A DNA stretch of 64,000 bases from contig JADLSH010000393.1 of NCBI GenBank assembly GCA_016169945.1, positions 12,147,001-12,211,000 of the forward strand, written 5' to 3'. The notes beneath the pieces were generated by a model, which was given only the letters and a program-made list of their open reading frames with translations, had not been told where the DNA came from and ran no database searches. The stretch's first letter is position 1. Each line of letters opens with the position of its first letter. Source of the stretch: Trachythela sp. YZ-2020. Its lineage: Eukaryota > Cnidaria > Anthozoa > Malacalcyonacea > Clavulariidae. The translations under genes and the position numbers were made by a program. This document shows positions 38,401 to 51,509 of the stretch, piece by piece.

Positions 38401-38683
38401 TGTGCAGCAGTCAACACAATACAATGACTGTTGAACCCTTTGGTATTATCAAGATGAATTTTCGTAAATAATTCTTCACCACCACACTTTCTGGCACCAC
38501 ATATTCTGGCATATGTACATTCGCATGATCAGCATCTCTTTTCGTAGCAAACTTGGAGTGCACTTTCCTCATCAAGTAGAAAGCAAGAATGGCAAAGCAC
38601 AATGGGATTCAGACAAAGGTCTATTAACTGTAACCGTACCTTTACGAAGAGAGTACGACTTTCTAAATGTGGATTCAAGATGA
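35498..38683 (+). CDS. DNAAF6: Dynein axonemal assembly factor 6 (PIH1D3/Twister), six exons
   Basis: Six small exons join in phase: 35498-35575, 35662-35755, 37137-37227, 37877-37973, 38050-38135 and 38548-38683, giving about 193 residues. The N-terminus (MASISQLSALQELLKPP) is followed by HIGPVYKKTP, then the acidic NIWGEEEVPECELP, VVPEYKMLFKQKVTSEDIFL, AKIHLPETKYADVNINV, and a CS-like end GKAQWDSDKGLLTVTVPL and REYDFLNV. This order matches vertebrate PIH1D3 (NIGP, DIWNSEE-type acidic motif, EDIFLG, the C-terminal CS-like region) and the length is slightly shorter than the human protein. The product is a cytoplasmic co-chaperone that helps HSP90 and R2TP-like complexes preassemble axonemal dynein arms. 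All borders are GT/AG. It is transcribed towards the AGA gene. Confidence 0.85.
35756..37136. other. DNAAF6 intron 2 with 14-bp minisatellite
   Basis: No exon is seen. The intron holds the tandem array at 36499-36568, a TA microsatellite near 36706-36720 and a C tract near 36918. Confidence 0.6.
36499..36568 (+). repeat. Minisatellite: five exact 14-bp repeats
   Basis: The unit AAATGTTATGCGAC is repeated five times without a mismatch. It lies in DNAAF6 intron 2, where copy number may vary between individuals. Confidence 0.9.
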
Positions 38684-39808
38684 CGAAATATATTGCTACG
38701 TAAAATATGCAAGCCATGCAATGTTTAGTATTGTATGTTTGTATCCGAAAGTCACGCCAGTGAAACAGTGACTGTAGACTGACATGCACAGTACTGCTCC
38801 TCATTTCCTACATTCATAATTAGTGTAAATATTGTAATATATTATATTTGTACCATAGTACAAATATAGGACACATAGTCAAGCAGAAATATTCATTTTA
38901 ATATATATAAAAGAGACAAGTCTTAGCGAGGGTGTAATTGTTCTATGTTCGAAACATCATCTGGGTTCTGCGGAGTAAAATGACAAAGCAACCTAAAGGC
39001 AAATTTAGGGCGAAATATTGTGGCACAATCTGTTAATTAATGAACCTATGCGTATTATGTAAATATATAACTGACTTAAGAATGTTAATGTGAGTGGCAG
39101 AAAACTCCATTACAGCTTACAAACTCTGCGTTTTCTACTTCCTCCACAGTATATTTCCAGTCCCCTTCTTAGGGAGGCGCGTGAAATATGAAAATTGAAC
39201 ATCTACAACTGCATAACTCTCGCCACCCGTGCGTTCGCTCCATACATTAAAATAACGCGAAATGTGTAGCCAATCCGTGGCGGAAACGAAATATTGTGGG
39301 TGCCAACATCTAATACCCCTCATTTGTCCGCCACTCAGTTCAGTGTAGCCAGTTCACGGTTAGCGAGAGCCTGTTCGCAGGCTAGTTCACGGTTTATTGG
39401 AGTTTTTCAACAGGTGAACGTACATTATACTTGGTTGTTGCTTTGTGGTAAAAATCCCAGAAATTCGTGATAATTCCAGAATGTAAGAAATTTATATATA
39501 TATATATATTTTATTTTATTTAATAATTTACAACAATTTAAGTCCACGATATAGACGCAAACAAGCGTTTGTTGGAATTCTAATCAGTTCAGATTATTCT
39601 TCGACAGTCCCTCTAAGACCAACTATTTTAAATTCAACCTGCGCCCTGATTCAACGCACGAGTCAGTTTAGAATAAACGTGAATCATCGACTGTCCCTAG
39701 AATATTCGAGCTAATTTTATAGTAATCAATAAAGGTGAACGCAATAATCGATAATGATCAATATTACTTTCTCCGTAATCATGGTAGTTTGTATTGTTAA
39801 TCTTCATT
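38684..39808. other. Convergent intergenic region DNAAF6/AGA
   Basis: The 3' ends of the two genes face each other across about 1.1 kb. Only AT-rich sequence, a TA tract near 39490 and a short direct repeat of AGTTCACGGTT near 39350 are visible. Confidence 0.5.
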
Positions 39809-42800
39809 TCATACAGTTGGGTTGCGGTGAGATACAGGTTTGACAGGAAAATAGTGACAACGAGGATCAAGCGTTGGGCTGCACACTGAATATTTGAATG
39901 TTGTCCACTGGTGTGCAGCTGCACCTGCAGTAAATAATAGTTTCATCAATACTGGATCATTAGCCTTTTAACGTCGATAAAAATTCAAATAAATTTGATA
40001 AAGAAAATAGCTGTGCAACCAAGGAACTTGGAAAATTCTGGGATCCTCGTTCCAAGAAAATAATTTAGTTGTTAAAAAGTTTTGGCCAAGCGCTCAAGCC
40101 AGCGAGTATGATAGTATAAAGATAAGTTATCATTCAGTACAATGGGTTTTGCTACAATAGCACTAGAAATTATTTGCTCATTAGCGTAGGATGCAAGAAT
40201 AAAGTGTGGAATTATTTCCAGGTCTAACATGCACATGAAGAATATACTACATTATGACTGAACATTACTCTCATTCAATGATAGGTACTAACCATATTCA
40301 CCATCTACATTTGCTGCAACAATAGCTCCACTGTAATTGGGATAGTATTTTGCAATTCTTAGAACTGCATCTTCAGCTGCTCTCGTTGGACTCATTCCAT
40401 TACGCATGTTTTCAACTGCTTGATAGCTACAAAATAAGGCATTCATTACTATGATTACACTATATACTTGCCATTCGTAATTGCATGAGGTAGTCACTGT
40501 TAAATAGTATTGTTCTGTCTTCAGATACAAGTTTATACTTCAGTTATTCAGCTCAGGTAAGATATTCGTTGATACTGTGGCTGCTCTACATGTTCAAACA
40601 CTGAGCTGAATGGCACTGGAGGAGATCCTTTGCGCTGGCCAGTGAGCTCAATATGTATCTGGAGTAAACAGTGGTGTAACTTAACTTTTTTGACCACTTG
40701 CGATCAGGGCAAGTTGGACATGAGAAATGGTTGCCCTGAATAGAATTCACTTGCCATTAGATCTGCTTTGGTTCACATAATAACACAATTTGAAGCAAAT
40801 GCATGATTGCAGTAAGCATGATATGTTGATAACTACAATTTGCATTATATAACACAAATCTACACCATTCTTTTATTTTCCTCAAGAACTGAAGTGGAAT
40901 TTAAGTCGAGACACAATGTCCGTCGAAACGTAGACACAATGGTCTATATTTTCCTCATTTAATACTGTACTTGAGGATAATAACTTATAGATGGCCAGCT
41001 TTTTCTGGCAAAGCTGAAACAGAAAGCAACTTGAAAGTTCTACTTGCCTGCATGCAATGATTTTCACTTGCCCCGGGCAAGCGTTAAGTTACACCACTGG
41101 TAAAGACTTTAGTTATTCGGCATATGAGAAAAGTACTGATGGCGAGATGGCGGAAATTGACGTTCAATAAAATTTTTAATAACTCTTATTTTGCGTTTGC
41201 TCTAAGAGCATCAATTGCTCATCTAGAGAGCTCACGTCCAACATCTGTGAAGGTCGTAAACAGTTTTCATACGATTTTCCCCAGCTAATTCCAGTTTTTT
41301 CTAACGGATCGTATCGCTAATCAAGTTATCAGTTATCATATAAAACCAAAATATTTTTCTTTAAATCGAAGTCAGAACATGACATTTTGGCACACTCCTT
41401 GCAGCCTTGTGCTAACCGCGCTTCACTTTTTGGACGCGAGTTCTCGCTCCAGATATATATGAAGCTCACTGGTACTCGCTTAGATATAATCGGGTATGTG
41501 TGTTAGCTTGCAGCGAGTTACTTTACGATCACGTAATGTTCCCTGGAACAAAATGAACGCTACCACCAAAGAGTTGATGTTTGTACATTTACAAATCTCA
41601 CATGAAATATGGAAAAGTAAGAAACTCGGAGAACAATACTTTTAGTCAGATCTTTAGAAGAATACTTCATGTGTGTTTGTTTTAATATTTAGCAAAAGAA
41701 TACTTCATGTGTGTTTGTTTTAATATTTAGCAATCTCTTAAAACTTGTATAGCAATAGTGAATTTCTAAATGATCCTTAAGTTAACTCAATTACTAAATT
41801 ATTTTAGAGTCTCTTCAAACAATATTTGCAATAAGCTCCACAATCAATTGATAGGTCACTCTATCAGCAAGCCAGTGCTTTAAAAGGGGGGGGGTGTATA
41901 CATATAGACATTTTGTGACCTTACCTTGGTAGAAATCTCATCATGATATCTCCATCACCAGTAGCAGCTGCTCCTCCTACTTCACTATCAGCATAAGATC
42001 CAGCGCCAGCAATTGGTGAGTCACCTACGCGGCTGAAGACAAATTATTAAACATGAAGACCAGGCCAAGAATAGTTCGCTTTCTTAACTCTTTCTCTACC
42101 AACGAGACCTTTACGTGTTTAGTCTGGCTAACGTCTGACGATTTTACTATTAGCATTAAGTATGTATGGTTTCAGGGCGCCAGTCGATCCTAGCTGAGTC
42201 AATATTAGTATAACCAAATCATTGCTTTGCACTATAGAACTGTAACATGCAGTTTGAACTGACATTTGACAAGTTGTGCAGTAAAATTGCTGGTACACAA
42301 TGAATAATACACGGCTATTCTAAGAAAGAATAGTAAAGTTACCAGAACAGAGGTGGCGAAGGAACTCCGTGGGGAGTGATTACGAGAATGTGACAAAAAT
42401 ATCGCATGCTTAAACTCTAATTTCTCATTAGCTTTATATTATTTTATATTGCAAGTACCCTGGAATTTTATGATCAGCTCCATTTGTGGTGGTTCCGGCT
42501 GCTACTCTTCCTGTTTGATCTATTACAATCATACCTATAAAGATATATACTAGGTGTATAAACGGTTGTTGTGAGGAATTATTTGCGTAGCAGAAAGTAT
42601 GCGTAAGGAAAAGACTGGATAAGAAATTTAAGATCATATGCATCACGTGAGCCATTTCTTGCGCTCTAAGACAAAGTGGTGGAGCTTGCGCATGCATGGT
42701 GTTTGTTGATGTTCCGTGTACAAACTATACAACATCACTTCGACTTGTGATGTGGCAAGACATACGAGTAGCGAATTTTAGCGTTGATGTCTTTGTTCCA

Positions 42801-45800
42801 CCCATTTCGCAGGGTTAAATTTAATTTAAAATATATTTTTCGTGTTTAATATTAAGGAACTTAATGCGCGGTGAGATGAGAATATAAGCTGCCGAAATTT
42901 AAGGTACGCATGTGTTTATATTTGTAGATGTTCCTTTCCGTTGCTGCGCTAAATATAGCTTGTTTTCACATCCTTTTCCAAAACATCGTTTAAAATTTCA
43001 GTGGAACGAAATCAGTTAAATTCTTTGCTAAGACCATGAATCCGCATGATAGCGTCTTGAAGCTGCGATGTTCACGTCCTCAAGTTTCCAGTCTTTCTGT
43101 TATTATTACTGTAACTGTAAGTAAATGAAAGATAAGTAGCGTTTATACTGTACCTATTGTGTCATGGTTATTCTCAGTGGCAAATGAAGCGTCTTTATTA
43201 TTCTCATTCAACTTCCTATATATAAAATGGTAGCGCATAATACAGTTAAACATAAGTTTCGTTGTCATTGGTTGTTCCTTGTTCTAAACCAGCGTTTACT
43301 GCAGGGTAAATTAAGAATTTGGTCAATAAATTGCAGCAAAAATTCCATGCAAAAAATTATATTGTTGCCATTAGCGTGAACAAGTTTTCGAGTGGCTCTG
43401 TCGCCTCTGTGAGCCAGCGATGATTTTCCCGCCAATAATGATGATCGTGCCGGTCCCTAAGATATCAGGCCTCTTCTTTTTCGCAAGAGTTCTCGAGCGT
43501 TTAAAGACATCAATTCCTAGATCATGCAAATACGGGCTTATGGTTGATTATGATTTCCACAAACACAAAAGAGTAAGAACTCTCTTACTTACAAGTGGCA
43601 TTAAAATATAACTTCACATCCATCAAAAAAGGCAGACGACAAAGTATACCTTGACTTCACAGGTTTATACGGACCACACGATGTCTTCGGATCAGGATCA
43701 ACCATCTGAAATGAGAATTATAAGGTAAAGATGCGCGGGTGTCCGGTTATTGAATTGTTCACATAGCTTCATAGGACGGTCTTCGTTGAAGACTTTTGAA
43801 ACAGTGAATTATATAACACCGGATGATAAATGCCACGATATACTTTAACAGAAACTTCTTATTCCATGAAATATAGATATATAAATAATATACGTTAGAT
43901 TATTGAGAGTTTAACAGGTGTAAGAACGTAAATGCAGATTATCGAATTTATGGCAGCTTCAAGTGAATACCTTCCAAAAATTAGGCTGGCATTTATTTTC
44001 TTTCCAAGACTTCCAGATATTTCTAAAAAATATTTCACACTATATAGTTGTTATTCGGAGTATGTATTACTTTATCTTTTATTAATTTACTACGCTATCT
44101 AACGGTATTCTGTTAAGTCCGTTTTACACTAGGCGAATTTGATCGCACGAAGCGAAAAATAAATTCGGCAATGTCATTAGTTAGCGACAAAAGTTCCTGC
44201 GACAAAGCAAGAACTGGTCCCACTTTTTTGCAGCAAATTTTCTCGCTAACCAATCACGTTGCCGAATATATTTTTTGTGTGGAGAGTAAGTCGCTATAGG
44301 TTGTAGCTATTTGAGTTGGACATGGTATCTATAAACATTAATTTTATATTTGACTTCACTAACGTCATGCACTTACAATGATCTATTAGTTTGCAGGCTT
44401 TGCTCTTTGAATCCCATTCGTTTCGCAAACTGTGTCGCTAGAAATAGAAATATTTTGCAATTTAAACAAAAGCATACAATCTAGCTACATGATTTGTATT
44501 ACTTTTTACTGCTAATCAGTTTCCATCTCTTTTACAAAGGTTTGTTATTAGTATTTAGGACTTTGTTGATCTTTATAGCGTGATTTACAAGGGCGCGCAT
44601 GGGACCAAAATAATATGCATGCCGAGATTGCTTTATATACTTCAGTAAATATTCGCGATTTTACAATAAACATTATGTGCCACTCTTTGCAGATTTCCTC
44701 TTATTTGTTGAGGTCAACTTACCCCGGGTCCCCACTCCCCAACCTGATATGGCCCACTAATTCTCAAGTTGACGCTCTCTCTAAAATTGGGGCTCGTACG
44801 CCACTTCAATCAATTAATCAATCATTTATTTATTTATTCACGTTACACTTAGGAGCAAAAGCTCGAGCAAAAGATAGGATCCTCTGTATGTAGAGGGGCG
44901 CGCTTAAAAATAACACTGTTTTTGCTATTTGAAAATTATTACATCGGGGCACCAGAAAATTTGGCCCTAGGCTCCGTGAAATCTCTCGGTGGTCCTACTG
45001 CTTACCATCCTCGCCAACAAGCAAGGTATGATCTGTATGTACCATGACACTTCGAGCGACAGATATTGCACTACGAATATTCTTTAAGCACCCTACTGAA
45101 CCAACATCGTGAGAATCACTATATCACGAAGAGAATAGTAAACAGAAGAATGAATTTATCTTTTCATGACAATTTAATATTTAAATATATCCTCAATCAG
45201 CTTATTCTCTAATATTCAAAATACAACATCAATCAGTTTATTATTCACTCTGCTTACAATAGTCACTAACTTTGCTTACAATGGTTGGGAAATTAAGGAA
45301 ATAATAAAGATGTTGTATGGGAACAAGTACTACTTTAGGAAATGTTTAAGCAACAAGTTGGGGTGATTTACGAGATATGTTTTGTCTTTGAAGGCCATGC
45401 TATTTACACTGTTAGAATTACAAAAGACAAGATTTTGTCTGCATCTTTCAAAGCATTCTTTCATATCGTGTAGAAAAATATGCTTTATTCGAGTTTCGCA
45501 GGATTCTTCCTGCATGTCATAAATTAAATATATCTTAATCTATGCTAATGCTAGATAGAACTGAATTATACAATAATTCCTGAGGATGACTACAGATTAG
45601 TCGATAAGTGGAATTCATAAACATACGAAATTTTTGGGCGTTTCCATTATGTTGTATTTCATCATAATACTTAGTCGTTACCGCAAACATGAGCTATCGA
45701 GCATCTTTAATAGTTTAGAACACGACTCTAATATGATAGTCTGCCAAATTATTACGAATACCAAAATTCACCTATAGGCTATAATGCATAAATATAAGTA

Positions 45801-48800
45801 ATACTACTAATGGATCGTTTTCACGGTTTCTTAGAGTTTTTGAAAATTACAGTAAATGCTTTTGGTAAATTGGTTAAATGCTTAGAAGTGACGTCTCCTC
45901 TTGGAGCTTTAGCAGCCTTTGAAAGTAATACCAACGACTCATCAATAATATTATTTTTTTAAACTCTGTAACTCAGTTGAGTAACTCAAGAAGAAATAAT
46001 TGGGTCAAGTCACTGGGACACTGGTGTGTTCTGTGGGCTCATTGGATCCCTCCTCTGCATTGGCTTCGCTAAATACCATGCACCTACTGTAAATCATAAA
46101 TCAGCCGACTGAAATCGTACGGTGTGCGCGCTTGGCTTTACTCCTTTAGTAGTTTAGATTTTAGAATTTTGTTACGTCACATGAAAACGATCTAGATAAG
46201 GGATTAAGTCTTATACCTTTTCTAGCATAAATTATAAGAAAGATTATTTCCACAGCTTACCCATCCATAATCATGGCATCCAATGTTGTGTTGCCATTTT
46301 CATCTGGACTAAAAATAACATTTAAAGACCATGTAAAGTCCATTCTGCGCATGTGCTATGGGGGGTCCCGCGATGTAAACAATGCCCAAATTTCGCGTTG
46401 TTTCGATTAAAATTCGACATCTTCTAAATCATAAACTCGAATCTGTATTTATTTAAAGCATAGCGAAGCAGAATACATCATAATTTTTTAAATATAGCGT
46501 GTTTAAAATGTAAAGGGGGACTTTACATCACCTTTAATGAATATATGTATTTTGTGCAATAAACAATTGTATCTAAATCATGCATGCCTCACAAATAATT
46601 AATACTAACAGCAACAAGTACACTGATAGGTATAATTATGGTTTGGCCTCTAAATTAGCATGCTTGTCCCTTTCTGACCAGTGCATAAAAGTTTCATTCC
46701 ATAAACTGGTCCATTCGTAATGCCTTTCATAAATTCAAGGGTGAAGTTACGTTCTCCTAGATGATTATATACTACTCAATATGTAAGAGTTGATGTTTGT
46801 TATATAAAATACCCACCTTCCTCCATATCCCACAGTACCATCACACTGCTCAACTTCACAAACACTACAGCCTTGTTCAACAGCATCCAGTGAGGATGAT
46901 ACACCATCATCTATTACACTCCATGCTGTGGGGAAAGTTGATGTTTTTCTTTCTGTTGGTTACATTTTTAGTAGTCTCAGGCAGAGGTTCTAAACTGCTG
47001 GTTGCAGTTTGTAGGTTGGTCCAGGTTGAGGGTAGATTTTTTGTGTTCTGGTTAGGAAGACTGGACCCTAGGTTAGCCCCTCCCCCCCCCCCATGTATTA
47101 ACATCTTGACTATTGCAACAACCTCTACTGGCTTTCCCTAACCCACAGCCTGACCTCAGCTTACATAGCAAAGTATATTGACCACCAGACCGTAAAAGCT
47201 CACATATTCTAACTAATGGCATTTAGTCATTTCAAACCTGTCATTGTGTTTTGAGTTTAAGAAATCAATTGTATTTAATAGACTGTTCATAAATTTTGCT
47301 ATGCATGCTAGCAGGATCAATCACATGACCATCAGACATGCTGTTATAATTAGTCAGAGATCAACCTCATACCAGAAATTTTCCTCCAACTCTTGCAAAA
47401 AAAATTACTTTGCAGGTCAAACAGGATTAAAGAGCTTCAAATTTAACAAGTACAAGATTCATCATTTACCAATTACCAGTCACACTATATGATCCTGTCA
47501 TCATTGCCTGCTTCCAGTGATGGCGATACCAAAACATGGCATCACTGGTGCGCAAGTGAAGAATTGTGTAGACATTAGTAGTCAAATCTAGGTATATACT
47601 TCATGGTAAGAATAGATAGATAGATGATTTAATAACTTATAACTCGCAGCCTCGGTACTATACTTCGGCTGAATAACGTTAAGTTTACAGAAATAGTAAA
47701 CAATAATTTACAATAGGTTATTTTGATGAAACCATTTATGCTAAGTATTTACATAGGCTAAAAACACATTATGTATGACTATGATCCATATATTTACGAG
47801 AATTACAATTAATAAAATCGTTTTTAAATCTATTTATCTTATAGTTAGGGACTTTGAAATATTCTTCTTTCTCTTAGAGATACCCCAGAAGAGTTTAATG
47901 GCTGTAATAAATGATGTAATTTGTTTTGTGGATCATTAACAATATTTTCAAAAAGTTTAGTTGTCAGGTTTTGTCTTCAGTCAGCCAGTGACACAAGACC
48001 TAGTCCGTTATGTGCATTTTCATACCGATGTTCAGGAAAAATTATCAGGACTGCAAGCCTGTTTTTGAAGTTTTTCAAGATCATCCGAAAGATATTGTGG
48101 AAGAGAGTCATGAAACACTTCACACACATATTCAGCAACTGGCTGAACACAAGTGACATAGAACAAAAGAAGATCTTTTGGTGGTAATTTAGCTTGTTTT
48201 AATTGTCTCAAAAAATATAAGCGAGATGAAACCTTTTTACATACGTTCTCGATATGTGTCTCCCATTTAAGATCGTCAGAGATGGATAGGCCTGGCTAGC
48301 AGTTTTGCACACAAGACCACTTCAATTTCTTTATTGTTGCCCTATTATATTCTATATAGTTGCCCTATTATATTCTAACGTATTAACATTAGGCCACATA
48401 AAACAAATTACTTGTTTAGCGTCCCCGCCCGACCTGAGCATAGCACCCGACCTCAACTTTTTTTTTTTCTATAAAGCCTTCAAAATTCGTGTAAAAACTC
48501 TCAAAACAACGCTTTTGTGCTTGTGGAAACTTTAAAATGATGATTTCAATCGTAAATATTCGTATTCTGTAGCTTCACTTCCGATTAACCTCAAATTGAT
48601 CCTGGCACCCAGTCCTCTTCTGGCCTCGGCTAAAATTTTACTGTTTTGGATTTTGAGCCATGTAATACATTGTTATGTATTTCAAAACAAAACAAAAAAA
48701 ATCCGCCCGCCCGACCTGAAAAATTTTGATGAGGTGGATGCTAAACAAGTAATAATGTGGCCTTACATATATACCCAATTCTAAAGCTCTTCAAAGCCAG

Positions 48801-49701
48801 GACGCATTCTGTGTACAAAAGTTCGAATATCTCAGGCATGGCATTTATACAGTACAGAATGGGGCAAATGGGCATTAGATTTTATTCTCTGGTCAGTCTG
48901 TCACAGTCACTCTGTCTTTTTTGCTTGATATCATGTGGCATGTTGTCACGTGGTATCTGGCCTATTTCTTGTACGGATGGACCAATTTGACGGCTTACTA
49001 TTTAACATATATCAATTAATATGAATATTGTTTTATAATTCTATAGAATTAAAATTTAATGGCAAGAAAAGTTCACACCAAAAATATTAGTTCATTTGTT
49101 CAATAGAAACTTTCCTGGTTTTAACTTTCAACTTGATTTATGAGTATATAAAAAATAAGATACAAAACGGCCAGGGATGGATTCATTAAAAGACAATAAA
49201 AGACAATAAAAGACAAAGACATGTCACAATATAAGTTTTTTCACGTTTTTCACCAGGACCACTCATAAGATATGCTGGTTACCAGGATTTTCCATCATTC
49301 AAAATGTGCAGAGTAAAAATATGTTGTTGTAAAATGAGTGATCAATGCCGCAGAAAGTTTCGAAGAAAAATAAACTCAGTTTATAAAAAGTCTGAATAAA
49401 AGACAATAAAAGACAAATTCCGGTCATATTTCAATTCTTCTTTTAATAATAAGACAATAAAAGACAAATTATTAAAAGACAATATGCCATCCCTGAAAAC
49501 GGCAGAAAACGCGCAAACGAAATCTTTCACCAGTTTATAGTTAATATTTTTAAAAGTACCTTTCTTGGTTGCATTAAAGAACGGCGGTCCCCATGTATTT
49601 ACGACAAGAGGCAGTTGAGCTGACTGCGCAATTACAATGAAATAAAACAAAACAATCTTTATGTGAATGACTTTGCTTGAAACTTCACGTCTGGACGCCA
49701 T
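39809..49701 (-). CDS. AGA: Aspartylglucosaminidase, complete 12-exon gene
   Basis: Twelve exons join in phase on the minus strand: 49701-49560, 46925-46817, 46308-46261, 45118-45006, 44437-44377, 44022-43971, 43705-43661, 43211-43154, 42534-42459, 42032-41925, 40426-40293 and 39924-39809. The product is about 353 residues, against 346 for human AGA. It is a lysosomal N-terminal nucleophile hydrolase that cleaves the GlcNAc-Asn bond of glycoproteins. A signal peptide ([16 protein letters not shown]) precedes [16 protein letters not shown]. Family blocks follow: [44 protein letters not shown] and CGPYKP. The autocleavage site is HDTIG, with the catalytic Thr right after Asp. The beta-subunit blocks are [30 protein letters not shown] and [17 protein letters not shown]. 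All key residues appear present. Confidence 0.95.
40669..41099. mobile_element. TIR element in AGA last intron pair
   Basis: The ends are CAGTGGTGTAACTTAAC and its exact inverse GTTAAGTTACACCACTG. GTAAA abuts both ends, but a hAT-size 8-bp duplication is not seen. There is no transposase. It lies in the intron between AGA exons 10 and 11. Confidence 0.7.
41658..41733 (+). repeat. 38-bp exact tandem duplication
   Basis: AAGAATACTTCATGTGTG and the following 20 bases are repeated once, back to back and without mismatch, in an AGA intron. Confidence 0.9.
46322..46537. mobile_element. MITE next to AGA exon 3 acceptor
   Basis: The ends TTAAAGACCATGTAAAGTCC and GGACTTTACATCACCTTTAA are imperfect inverses. 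The left end lies 12 bases from the AG that splices AGA exon 3, so the element provides the branch-point region of that intron. Confidence 0.6.
47800..48303 (-). pseudogene. 5'-truncated LINE fragment (RT C-terminal end)
   Basis: The minus strand reads [20 protein letters not shown], then [40 protein letters not shown] and, after a frameshift, [20 protein letters not shown] and [19 protein letters not shown]. This is the C-terminal end of a CR1/L2/RTE-like reverse transcriptase. Stops and a frameshift make it inactive. It lies in AGA intron 1. Confidence 0.75.
48392..48762. mobile_element. PIF/Harbinger-type MITE with TTA duplication
   Basis: The inverted ends GGCCACAT then TTACTTGTTTAGC(A/G)TCC are flanked by TTA on both sides (48389-48391 and 48763-48765). 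The GG-start termini and TWA target are those of PIF/Harbinger. The interior contains CCGCCCGACCTGA at both sub-ends and has no transposase. It lies in AGA intron 1. Confidence 0.7.
49190..49490. repeat. Scattered AAAAGACAAT direct repeats
   Basis: AATAAAAGACAA occurs in tandem at about 49190-49215 and again at about 49396-49415 and 49448-49480. The repeats lie beside AGA exon 1, in its first intron. Confidence 0.6.
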
Positions 49702-49740
49702 CTTTAACCACAGCGTACCCAAGACTTGTTAAAACATAGT

Positions 49741-50360
49741 TAATAAGCCAGTTCGGAGTTTCGGGATAAAATTGCAGTTGAATTATGACATGTAGAATTA
49801 AAATATGCATATCGAAGTATTCAACTGTTCAATCATCATTTGAATATGTAAAATCGCTCGAAGAACAATTACTTTCCTCACGGTTGACTCGCTTTAAGTT
49901 AGAAAATGTATTCCCTTAAGTGCACCTTTCTTTATCTTGCTTACACAGAAGACAGTTATATTAGGGCCATTTATACGGGAGAAAATAAGTCGCGACTTAC
50001 ATAAGACGCGTCTTATATAAGACGCGAACACACTCGTATAAATGGTCAAATTCTAATAAATAAGAACAGGGGTTCAGGCTGTTCCACAATAAGTCGCGAC
50101 TTATTAGAATTTGACCATTTATACGAGTGTGTTCGCGTCTTCTATAAGACGCGTCTTATGTAAGTCGCGACTTATTCTCCCCCGTATAAATGGCCCTATT
50201 GTGGCTATATGTGAAACACAAATGAATGATTGAACAGTTGAATACTTTGATATGCATATTTTAATTCTTCCAGTCTTAGCTACATGTTATGATTTAACTG
50301 CAATTTTACCCCGACGCAGAACGCGTCATTTGGATGCGCAGTCGAAACTCCGAACTGGCG
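49741..50360. mobile_element. Foldback element carrying a nested MITE, upstream of AGA
   Basis: The outer left arm 49741-49841 (GCCAGTTCGGAGTTTCG, TATGCATAT, GTTCAATCAT) is matched inverted at about 50224-50360. Between the arms sits a separate MITE, 49964-50196, with ends GGGCCATTTATACGGG and TA on both sides; its interior repeats GTCGCGACTTA and GACGCGTCTTAT. The foldback starts 40 bases upstream of the AGA start codon, so it may overlap the promoter or 5' UTR. Confidence 0.75.
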
Positions 50361-51509
50361 TTTCAATAGACAATATTGTCTATATAATGTACTGTTTGGG
50401 GTCATCCATTTAGTACGTGCGTAAAAATATTCGAAAATTGTACCCCCTCCCTCCCCCTTGTACGCAAAGAACAATAGAAATGACATCACATAAACAATAG
50501 GCGAACGCAAAAACTGCAAAAAGTTTGACCCTCCCTCTCCCCCCTTAGTTGCGTACGTACTAAATGGCATATAATGGATGACCCCTTTAATAAACAAGCT
50601 TTATTGAACGGCTTCAAAATTTCTCATTAGTATTCTTTATATAAAAAATACTAATTAGTATGAGGTTTTATATAAAGAATACTAATGAGTAATGAAGATC
50701 AGTGAGTTTTATCAGGTATGAAGCCACTTCATGACTGTTCATGTGACATATTACGGTTGATATGATTTGCCAAAAAGCTTATGAATTATTCATGAGTTTT
50801 TGAAGTCTATATTGTAGCCCAGACAACTTTAAAAAAAGGGATAAACAATTTGTTTTTTTAAGAAATTTATTAATGATTTCCCTATCTTAACCTTAAGCCG
50901 TTGTACATTTAGTATATTTTCATATTGCTCTGAAGATGTTGCAAGAAGCAACGAAACTGTAAACTTAAATAAATTTCTTAGAAAAAACAAACTGTTTATG
51001 GCTCTTTTTAAAATAGTTGTCTGGGCTATAATATTTGCAACAAAACTTCGTTTTTCGCCCGGAATATCGATTGCTACAGTTTTGAAAGTACTCAAAATTG
51101 TTCTTCGTATTAAACTCTATATTGTTCCTGTCTCCTGAAGCGTTTATCTCTTCTCTCTCCCCGCCCCATTGAACTATAACCCCGTCCCACACTCATTTCC
51201 CCCATTATCAAAAGGCTATAAGGGGCCAACCATTTAAGGGGTGATTGCGAAAGTACTAGTTTTAACGTTATTGCAAAAGTATGCATGTCGGACTTCCTCA
51301 ACAAATCTCTTACATGCATAAGTTCGCATTTCCAGCTCAACCATTTATCATTGCCACTGAACCATTTACTGCTTCGTCCAATCATACAGAGCAAATGGAA
51401 AACACTACTTTCGTTTCTCGTTCCCAGGGCCTTTTTAAGAAATCGTTAGTGCATGGGATGGGGCCATCAACGAAAAGGGACTAACAAGAAGGTGGTATGT
51501 TAAAGGTGT

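Noticed and set aside
40669..41099. Calling this TIR element a hAT
   Set aside because: The CAGTGG start fits, but the flanking 8 bases (GGAGTAAA and GTAAAGAC) are not a duplication.
45330..45515. Cys-containing minus-strand open frame in an AGA intron, slightly like a PAN/apple module
   Set aside because: Too short, no convincing splice borders, and cysteine spacing is not diagnostic.
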